Source of the DNA: Tiliqua scincoides
Taxonomy: Eukaryota; Chordata; Lepidosauria; Squamata; Scincidae
Length of the DNA: 64,000 nt
Direction of reading: 5' to 3'
Assembly: GCF_035046505.1 (NCBI RefSeq)
Contig: NC_089821.1
Span: forward strand, 32,412,348 to 32,476,347
Positions 56,357-64,000 of this stretch are shown here, piece after piece (the first letter of the stretch is position 1; each line of letters opens with the position of its first letter). Below the pieces are notes generated by a model. It was not told where the DNA came from. It made no database searches and was given only the letters and a program-made list of their open reading frames with translations. Made by a program: the position numbers and the translations under genes.

Positions 56357-56364
56357 GTCTAGAG

Positions 56365-57961
56365 AAACAGAAACAAGAGCCGCTTGGACCCTGCAGTAAA
56401 GTCACAGTAAGGCATGTCCATCACGAGCACAAACATGATACTAGCAAGAGCTACTCTGGCTTCTGTGGCAGAGCTAATCTCTCCTTGTTAAAAACATCGG
56501 ATATAACAAGGAGCCCAGCCCTGATTGGCTCAGAGGGCCCTTATGATGAAAACACAGCAGACTTCACAATTAGGCAGGAGCATCACACCATAGCTGTTGA
56601 AAAATGTATAGAAATAAATGTTTCTATAACCAAATGATTTCCTATAGAATAGATACTGTAATAGTTCACTCCCTAGTGAATGTACACTCTGTGGTAACCC
56701 TGCTTTTGTTGATTTGCAATGTACAAAATGGGCCTTAGAGCAGCTCAGGTTGGAGGGGGCTGCATTTTTATTTGCTGCGTTTTACAACTTGCATTTTACT
56801 AGAAGTTTCAAGTTGCATTTGTATTACTGACTGAGGCAATGCTGGTTTGATTCTGCATTCCTAAGACTTGCAGAATAAATATCATAAGCATTGACTTCAT
56901 GCTTTGTCAACTCCAATGAAATACTCCAAATCCAATGGTTTGGATTCTCATTTCTGTAATGTTTTGTGTAGGCAACAGTTTAAGTCACAGTGAAGGAAAA
57001 TAGGATGAATCCGTGACATTAGGCCCTGATCTCTTGATTTTGTATGCCTTCTGTTGGCCCGTCTGTACTGCTGCTGCAGTACTTGGAAGAGTGGAAAATC
57101 TACACTCATGAGAAGTAAATGAGTAACCAAATACCACAATTGCAAACAACAAAAATAGTGTGGCAAAAATACCCTAGAAAAACACCAAACAAATAACATT
57201 GCCAGACAACCCCCCCCCCCCCCCAAATATATTTGGCTGGATTTCAGAACTGGATTTTGCCCTAAGTAGAACAAAACATTTGGTCATACCTGGTTGTACA
57301 TATTTGGTGTCCTGTATTTACTGACCAATTACAAACGCAGTTCATGCACTCACAAATGGAAGGATACTTATTTTGCCTTCAATTTTAAAAAGAAGTTTAT
57401 ACCTAAGACACTTAGTGAAGGATGAAACTGGACAAAACCAGCAGAGCTTCTCCAAGGAAATGATAACATACAGCTGTGCTAAAACAAATAAGGCCCCTTT
57501 TCATTCCTCTGCCGATCCACCAGACAGAGATCTAGCCTATAGGCAAGAAGGTGCCAGTGAAAAAATCTGTTTGTATTGTTAATTTGCCTGTGCACCCTGG
57601 CTACTGCTGCTACAGTCTAATTAGAGAGGATTCACTTGCAAAATTACAAAGGTCGGGCAGCTGCTGATGAAAATAAATAGCATGTTGTAAAATGTGCTAA
57701 TGGAGAAACCAGGGAGAAACCTATATCACAGGTGTAACACACAAAGGAGAAAAGGGTGTACATTTCTTGTTTCGGATGTGAGGAGGTACTACAGAAGGAT
57801 TGGGATGATTCCACTGCCGCAGATTTTTCCTTTTTCATCAGTCATCTCAGATTAACAATGACAGGACAGAAACACACAAGCATGTTACTAATATATGCAT
57901 ATATGTGTAGCTTTATAATTTTTAAATTTCCTATCCTCCCTGAGCCTTGGGGAACAGGAGA
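56365..57961. other. No recognised gene; unique-looking AT-rich DNA
   Basis: A C17 run at about 57209-57225 interrupts otherwise unremarkable sequence. The 57330-57700 block has no repeats. Confidence 0.35.
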
Positions 57962-58441
57962 GTTACAGCCCAACCCTATACCCAGTTGCATCACCAGGTG
58001 CAGCAGCACCAAAATGGCAACCATTGTATCCAGCAGCCTCACTGGAGGTCACCTTGGGGGAAGAAGACTCTGCCTCCGAGCCCTGCAATCGGGCTTCTTA
58101 CACCAACTATTTTGCCAGCGCAGATGAGAAAACCTTTGTGTCGGGCTGCAAAGCCCAACACGGAGGATAGGATCTGGCAGAAGAGGGCTGTGCCAGTCCC
58201 ACCTGCCTTCCACCCTGGTTCCCCTTCACCCTGCCCTTCCCCAGCCCTGGAATCCCTCCCACCGTCCCAAAAATTATTACTGCTGCCCAGAGCTCTTCCA
58301 TTGCTCCAGGCGGCATCCGTCCAGTGCTGGACCCAGCACCAGTGCTCTCTACTTACAGGGCGCCATAAACCTGCTTCATGACACCCGGCGCCGACACTGG
58401 AGCTCAGCAGCAGTGCTCTGAGCCCTCAGGACTGGGCTCTT
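57962..58441. mobile_element. GC-rich MITE, 480 bp
   Basis: The left end TTACAGCCCAACCCTATACC and right end 'ctcaggactgggctct' are inverted. The interior is C-rich. Same architecture as 5600-5998 and 52398-52932. The 144-residue frame inside is proline/serine-rich and antisense-mirrored, so it is not called. Confidence 0.55.
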
Positions 58442-58471
58442 AAACAAGCCAGCCAATCAACATATTATCTA

Positions 58472-58703
58472 CCGTATTTTTCGCTCCATAAGATGCACTT
58501 TTCCCCCCCAAAAAAGTGTGGGGGGGGGAAGTGTGTGCATCTTATGGAGCAAATACTGGGGGCAAGGTCCGCACCGGGGGCAAGGTCCTCATTTGCACAG
58601 GTGCCACAGGGGGAGGGCAGGCTTACTTTAAAAGTAAGTTTTCCTCCTCTAAAAACTAGGTGTGTCTTATGGTCAGGTGCGTCTTATGGAGCGAAAAATA
58701 CGG
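58472..58703. mobile_element. MITE with 27-bp CCGTATTTTTCGCTCC inverted repeats
   Basis: The left end CCGTATTTTTCGCTCCATAA and the right end TTATGGAGCGAAAAATACGG match at 26 of 27 positions. This terminus is widespread in vertebrate genomes. Flanks (ATTATCTA, ATATTGGA) show no convincing duplication, so the superfamily is left open. Confidence 0.8.
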
Positions 58704-59681
58704 ATATTGGAGAACAACAGTGTAATGTGTGTATATTTAGAGATTTACACACAACATATGGGCTAGGGTGATATACAAAATATGTTACGCAACACCTTGT
58801 TTTCTTTACACAGGGGTAAAAATCTGGAACAGAAGGAAATTAGGACAGTAGAAAAAGAAAAATAAAGCAAAGCAGAGAAAGATTCAAGGTAATGGTGCCA
58901 GGTGTTGCCTGTCCTACTTGGCTCATGACTCACAAGGGAGCAAGAAAATGTACCTACAGGCTCCAGTAAACCTGTGTTTAATAATTATGTTTGAGAAACA
59001 AATATGTGTTGCAATTATCCTTCAGCCAATATTCCTTCCTGCTTCTGAAGCTGGCTTCTCTACACCCCTCTTGACATCTTTCTCTGTTCTTCTTGTACTC
59101 ATGTGTACAGTTTTAATTTTAGCCTTAGAAAGTATAACTGGAAGGATAAATAGGTTCAATTCTACCTACAGCATGCTTTATGTCTACCACACAATAGGCC
59201 CTATCTCTGGATCAATAGTTTATCACTGCAGTCTCTGTTCATTAGATCTTTTTCAGGTGAGGTAATAACTATTTCATTCGCCAGCAATGAGATTGCTACA
59301 GAGAGGGAGGGGGAGCAATTAAGTAACCTCATTTAACAATGATCAACTACATGATTTTGAAATGGCGATGATGAATATAATGTTGGAAAAGTTGAGTCAT
59401 TGCATTGCACTCAGGTTGCATTCAGAGGAATGGGAATGAGGCGGAAAGGTTCCAACCAGTTAGAAAGCAGGCTACGAGCACATCATAGCCTTGCCCGACT
59501 CCTCAGAAGTAGCATGCAAACAAGTTGGACTGCAAGACTGGAGGTCAATTCATCAAATCATCTTTGAGAAATGTGGAAGAGCCACAAGATGACCTTCTTG
59601 CTCAATATTTTCAGGCTCAAATCATCCCCTGAAAGCACCTCCGTGAGCCAAGTGACCATTTCTCAAAAGGTGATTTCAAAA
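58704..59681. other. No recognised gene
   Basis: The 115-residue frame at 58918-59265 has hydrophobic stretches but no conserved domain, splice pattern or promoter context; it is treated as chance. Confidence 0.35.
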
Positions 59682-60311
59682 CAAGGGTGTCAAACTTAAG
59701 ACCGGCGAGTCAAATACAGCTCGTGGAAGCTCTTTGTCTGGCCTACATGATAATTGGGCTCTCCTAGCACCGCTGCTTCTGCTGAGGCTCTAGAAAGAAA
59801 AGATGGAAGGAGGTTTTAGAAGGCAAGGAACACTACAGGGTAAGGGGAGGATCAAGAGAGCAGCTCTGCTGAGGCATTGGGAGAACCCAATCAACATGTG
59901 GGCCACCCTTTCAGCAGTGCTGCTTCTACTGAGATGTCACTTCACAAAGCACTCTTAGCTGCTGAGCTGTGAAATGATGCTTTGGCAGAAGCGGCGCTGT
60001 TCAAAGGGCAGTCTGTGTGATAACTGGGCTCACCCATACCTTAAAAAAATGATCAGGATTTACATATCCATTCGTTATTTGATTTTCTCTATAAACTGCT
60101 TTGCGAACTTTCCATTGAAAAGCAGTATATAAATACCTTTAATATTTTATTATTCACAGCTAATGAGTTCCAACAGCTATAAGTTCCAATGAGCGCTTAT
60201 ATTTCACCATCATCAGTTTAATAAAGTCACTTCCTTCTTAATGATGTTACATCCGGCCTTCAGCAGGAACCATATTTGGCCCGCTGTTTGAAATGAGATT
60301 GAACACCCCTG
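59682..60311. mobile_element. hAT element with nested L2-tail
   Basis: Ends CAAGGGTGTCAAACTTAAG and GAAATGAGATTGAACACCCCTG are inverted repeats like those of 45032. The flanks do not show a clear duplication. An L2-type 3' end is nested at 60074-60155. Confidence 0.7.
60074..60155 (+). mobile_element. L2-tail retroposon fragment nested in hAT
   Basis: 'gttatttgattttctctat', 'aaactgctttgcgaactttc' and 'aaaagcagtatataaatacc' match the L2-type tail at 47455. Confidence 0.75.
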
Positions 60312-60628
60312 CTTTAGAGCCTCTTTAGAAGTTATAACAAGTCATTTTACCACATGGAGGCACTGCCAAAAGATCTGTTAGCTCTGCCAAAGATCTGCTT
60401 AATTCCATGAATATTAAAGAATTGTTAGTATTCTTCCACCTGAGAAAAAAGAGACCTTCTAAGCTTATACAGAGATATAGCAAAAGTGAAATTTGCAAGC
60501 GACTCTTGAAGCTTTTATGAAGCGATGGATGCAAAGGGTTGTGTGCTTCCCTCACATGACAACATCTAGGGCTCTAAATGACCACTGGAGCTCATCCATC
60601 TTAACACCAGGTGAGAAATAAGAATCTT
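60312..60628. other. No recognised feature
   Basis: Nothing recognised. Confidence 0.4.
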
Positions 60629-60712
60629 AGGCTGCAGTCCTATAATTCACCTGGGAATAAGGCCCACTGAATTCAATGAGACTTCCTTCTGAGCAGACAT
60701 GCATAGGCTTGT
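60629..60712. repeat. Short CCCAATCCTAT-family repeat
   Basis: 'ggctgcagtcctataattc', 'gggaataaggcccactgaat' and 'cttctgagcagacatgcata' match the family at 4488. Confidence 0.7.
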
Positions 60713-60790
60713 GCTGTTACTTTGCAGTCAAAAGGATAAGGAATGAAGAGAATGTGCTTTCCAGGCTTCTCTTGCCTCATGTCTGGAACT

Positions 60791-60955
60791 CAGGGCTCAA
60801 TCCTATGCAATTTTCCAGTGCTGATGCAACTGTGCCAATGGGGTGTGCACTGCATCTTGCAATTGGGGGGCAGTCACAGAGGCCTCCTCAAGGTATGGGA
60901 ACATTTGTACCCTTACTTGAGGGCTGCATTACGGCTGCACCGGTGCTGGAAAGTT
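60791..60955. mobile_element. PIF/Harbinger-like MITE, right end truncated
   Basis: It starts CAGGGCTCAATCCTATGCAA and runs parallel to 28343 ('gcctcctcaaggtatgggaa', 'cttgagggctgcatta') to 'gctggaaagttcc', where the expected right terminus is missing. Confidence 0.65.
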
Positions 60956-61055
60956 CCCTTGGCCAGTTTTGGAAGCCTCGAGGAGCCATGCAAATGGTCT
61001 GTGTGGCTGTTGTGAACCTGGTGCAACCAAGAGACACCGCTGCATTCTTCCTTAA

Positions 61056-61129
61056 CCCATTTTTGCCCTGCCCACAAGTGTATACATTTGGACCTTGTAG
61101 CGTATATACAACTTTTGGGCAGAAATGGC
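61056..61129. mobile_element. 74-bp palindromic element with TTAA on both sides
   Basis: Ends CCCATTTTTGCCCTGCCCAC and GGGCAGAAATGGC are inverted; TTAA at 61052-61055 and 61130-61133. TTAA target use suggests piggyBac or Kolobok-type transposition. A second, more worn copy is at 13198-13260. Confidence 0.65.
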
Positions 61130-61159
61130 TTAACCTTTCTTTAGATGTTCCTTTACTGG

Positions 61160-61249
61160 CAACCCAATCCTATGCATGTCTACTCAGAAGTAAATCATAT
61201 TAGAGTCAATGGGGCTTACTCCCAGGAAAGTATGGATAGGATTGGGTTG
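61160..61249. repeat. Short CCCAATCCTAT-family repeat, well-kept copy
   Basis: Ends AACCCAATCCTATGCATG and GTATGGATAGGATTGGGTT are clean inverted repeats. The core 'ctactcagaagtaaatcat' and 'ggcttactcccaggaaag' are as in the other copies. This is the best copy for defining the family ends. Confidence 0.75.
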
Positions 61250-61910
61250 TTAGTCTTTGGTTCAAATGAGAGCTCAGGCAGGGAATTGCAGCTAGGTTTG
61301 GTCAAATCCTAAAGGCAGCATCTGCCTAGGTCTTTTTTCATAAAGCAGAAGCAGCTGACGGACCAGCAATAGGTGTAGCCCCAAAGCAACTCTCACTGCC
61401 AGATCGAAATAATGTATATAAAAAAGGAAGGCAATTTTAATTAGCTACATGCTGACTAAAAAGAACAAAGGGAGTCTAGAATGCAACCATTTTGTAGAAT
61501 GGACTATTACTATTTTAGTATACAGGCATTCAAGTCCCAGACACATAAGGCGCTCATATTAGGAGCAGGCATATGACAATCTATTGCTGGACAAATGACA
61601 GAGTGAAATTTGTCCTGACACTTAACAATGCTATTCCATTGCCAAGGTATCTCTGGCTGAATGAACCCTATAAAATATGTAAGTGCTCTTGCTCCACAAC
61701 TGTAATTCAGGCATACATATAAGGTACAATAACCAAGGCCTCACTGCAAAAACCTGGAAAAGGACAGGAATACTGTAATGTCTAAGTGAAATTATCAGAC
61801 TGTTCAGATTGCCCTCTGCTGGCCTCGGTTTGCATTTGCAGGTAAAAAAAATCATGTTCTGTGATTTCAGCTAATTAATCATACTAATTAATTAGCAGAC
61901 TTTAGGCACA
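61250..61910. other. No recognised gene or repeat
   Basis: Single-copy-looking AT-rich sequence. Confidence 0.4.
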
Positions 61911-62100
61911 ATCCTAACCCCTTATGTCAGTGCTTTCCAGCACTGGCATAGCAGTGCCAATGTGACATGTGCTGCTTCCTGCAGTTGGGTGTCACTCACG
62001 GACAAAGCAAGGGAATGTTTGTTTCCTTACCTCAGAGCTGCATTGCCCTTATGTCAGTGCTAGAAAGCACTGACATAAGGGGTTAGGACTGCGCCCTTTA
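61911..62100. mobile_element. PIF/Harbinger-like fold-back MITE
   Basis: The left arm TTTAGGCACAATCCTAACCC... through 'cttatgtcagtgctttcc' and the right arm 'tagaaagcactgacataagg' through GGGTTAGGACTGCGCCCTTTA are inverted over about 40 bp. TTA occurs at both edges as a possible 3-bp duplication. Confidence 0.7.
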
Positions 62101-64000
62101 TGACTTATCCAAAATCTGATCACCAATGCAGTTAACAAAAGTCTTTGAAACACAGGGCCATTAAAGAACCTTATATGTGGACCGGAGAGATGAACTGGCT
62201 CTCTCCACCCAGCATCAGATTGGGGAAAATAAAAACAGTAATAGGCTGCTTTTGGCTGGATCTTGCACAGCACCAATGAACTCTGGACTTGTTTATTTTT
62301 TTAAAGTTGTGTACTATGTGTGTGATAATAGAAATATTTCTCTCTTACAAACCTGGATGAAGATTAATGTAGCAAGTGTTTCTGTAGCGATGTGCAGTAG
62401 CTGTTTAAAAAAGTGTGAATCCTTACTCCCTTTCTTTTAGACCCTTCCCCCAAAAAAGCTTAGTAAAGTGTTTAATAGACACATTTAAACTGGTTAAAAG
62501 ATAATCAGATCTATGAACACATTTTGTGATAAAAAAAATTTGCTTAAGTATTATTCAGTTTAGCTCCTGGTCAATTTGAAGGATACAGACTGAATGAAGA
62601 GCATGATGAACTTTCTGTATCAGCAAGCAGGAACTTTCACAGTTTTGTCCAATAAGGAGTTAGGGAGGCATGGAGTGGGGTATCTTTTGCTCCTTCTTTG
62701 CCTATTCCAAAATCCTTCAGGGCTTGCTCTAGTATACATACTTGCTCTATACATATTGCTCTATGTATACATAAGTACACATACATATATATAGAAAACA
62801 AAGCTTGTCTGCCCAGTATTTGCATATCAATGTTAAACGTCAATTTTTGGGCGGGGGAGGGGAAGGGGAGGTTCTGTTGATTTTTATCCCTTATTGACCA
62901 TTTGATATTAAAAAAACAAAAACCCAGACCAATGTATTTTTTTTCCTTTTTTTGTGTTATGGCCTTCATTGTTTTTAGACAATCTGAATTCTGAGAGAAA
63001 AAAAAGTGGGATATACACAGTAAACAAATATCTCTAGCCAGACACAATTGAGACATAGACTCTCTCTCAGCAAGTATCCAGTGGTCTGGCTCTTTGCATG
63101 TATACCACACACACTGCAGGTACCACCACTGTAATTTTTGGACAATGGAGGGAAATCAGTAAGATGGCTTCCAACATTCCTTGCGGACCACTGAAGTGTG
63201 AGATAATCAGGAACCAACCACATTGGTGGTGGAAATTCTGGAAGTTCACTACCAATTGCTCCCCAAAAACCAATAGCCCACACCCAGAAAAGCTTGACTG
63301 TATCCTATGGGTTACATCCAATCCCACTCTTGTGTGAGAGTTGTCTCTTCCTCACACAAGAAACGAGAAGGGGTGTGATTTTCATCTTTCTTCCCCTTCC
63401 AATCCAGTCCCCTGCAGCCCTCGAAAAACTAGTTATGAGTTGGGGGTTCTCAGCAACAAGAAGTACGTGGTGCAGGGCACTAGAGAGGGAAGTGGAAATA
63501 ATCAAATATCATGCCCCCCCCCCTTGTGTGATCAAAGCATGCTCAAGAGAGGGTTTGGGTACTATCCAATGAATTTGTTTAGGAAGTATACAATGTGTAT
63601 CTTAAAAATGGTGCCAAGCACATTTCAAGCAGAATATGCATTTGTTTAAAATTCTCTTCATTAAAAAATATCAAAAAGACATAAGAAAACACATCGTTCT
63701 TTCCACAGAGTACACTCTCAGAATTAACACATTATTGATACATATTTTTCAGTCATTCCCTAAAAAAAAAACAAAAAAAAAAAAAACCTTTCTTCCATCA
63801 CTGGTTTTTTTGTTTTTTGACAAACAGCATTATCAGTGGAACCTTTGCAAAAGAACAACAAATGAAAAAGCCACTGGTTAGAGTTCATTTTATTTAAAGA
63901 AGTTTGTTGCACATTTAACAATGGAAAACACTTTGCAATCTCAAATTGCATATCATATCTGTATTTTCATATATCATATACATATATTTTATACATATAC
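62101..64000. other. No recognised gene; AT-rich to window end
   Basis: The 62637-63110 minus-strand frame (157 residues) has no domain and is overlapped by other frames. A-rich run at 63759-63786. AATAAA on the minus strand near 63890 could be a polyadenylation signal, but no coding exon supports it. Confidence 0.35.

Noticed and set aside
58918-59265. 115-residue frame with hydrophobic segments
   Set aside because: No conserved motif, no splice or promoter context; length is within chance for this much sequence.
62637-63110. 157-residue minus-strand frame
   Set aside because: No domain, overlapped by frames on the other strand, and ordinary AT-rich composition.
1-64000. Endogenous retrovirus, LTR element or Polinton
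   Set aside because: No paired LTRs, primer-binding site, or gag/pol/env, capsid or protein-primed polymerase similarity was seen.
1-64000. CRISPR array or bacterial-type operon
   Set aside because: Repeats are dispersed transposons and microsatellites; no regular repeat-spacer pattern or tightly packed genes.
63880-64000. 3' end of a minus-strand host gene
   Set aside because: Only an AATAAA-like word supports it; no coding exon or splice site is visible in the window.

Overview
This window reads as a gene-poor stretch of a vertebrate nuclear genome, most likely a squamate reptile (lizard or snake). That call rests on the repeat mix: CR1 LINE 3' ends with an octamer (TTCTTATG) tail, L2 LINE remnants and L2-tailed tRNA SINEs, a MIR-like CORE SINE, a 5S rRNA-derived SINE, and very many hAT-type miniature elements. 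There is no Alu, L1 or B1/B2 as a mammal would have, and far more DNA transposon material than a bird would have. No convincing host exon, tRNA, rRNA gene, CRISPR array, endogenous retrovirus, LTR element or Polinton was recognised. Almost all open reading frames are short and chance, or lie antisense to or inside repeats.

Layout. 0.5-8.6 kb: a GC-rich miniature element, an L2 LINE 3' remnant, a Tigger-like MITE and the first 5S SINE. 8.6-19 kb: a CR1 3' end, a hAT MITE carrying a nested 5S SINE, a tRNA-derived SINE with an L2 tail, and several hAT MITEs, two of them fold-back. 20.8-25.2 kb: CR1 fragments around a 2.7 kb minus-strand LINE (21267-23972) flanked by 90-bp direct repeats. 26-36 kb: mostly single-copy DNA with scattered MITEs, two 5S SINEs, a 37-bp perfect hairpin and a MIR-like SINE. 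35.6-42.3 kb: four copies of one 460-bp hAT MITE family. 43.4-48.2 kb: a Tigger-like MITE, then a Buster-like hAT transposase fossil split by two smaller hAT MITEs, a CR1 3' end, and a 1.2 kb nested hAT. 48-64 kb: MITEs, CR1 ends, a Tigger-like composite with internal palindromes, and single-copy DNA.

The most interesting signal is a LINE/SINE partnership visible inside the window. The LINE ends in a 33-nt stretch, starting two codons before its stop codon, that is identical to the 3' end of the 5S-derived SINE. This points to that LINE family as the SINE's mobilising partner. Second, many hAT copies keep clear 8-bp target-site duplications, often with a central TA or CTAG, and twice a younger element landed directly on the target duplication or edge of an older one. 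No gene circuit or operon logic applies here. The interactions seen are between transposons, plus a few unique AT-rich blocks that might be conserved regulatory DNA.
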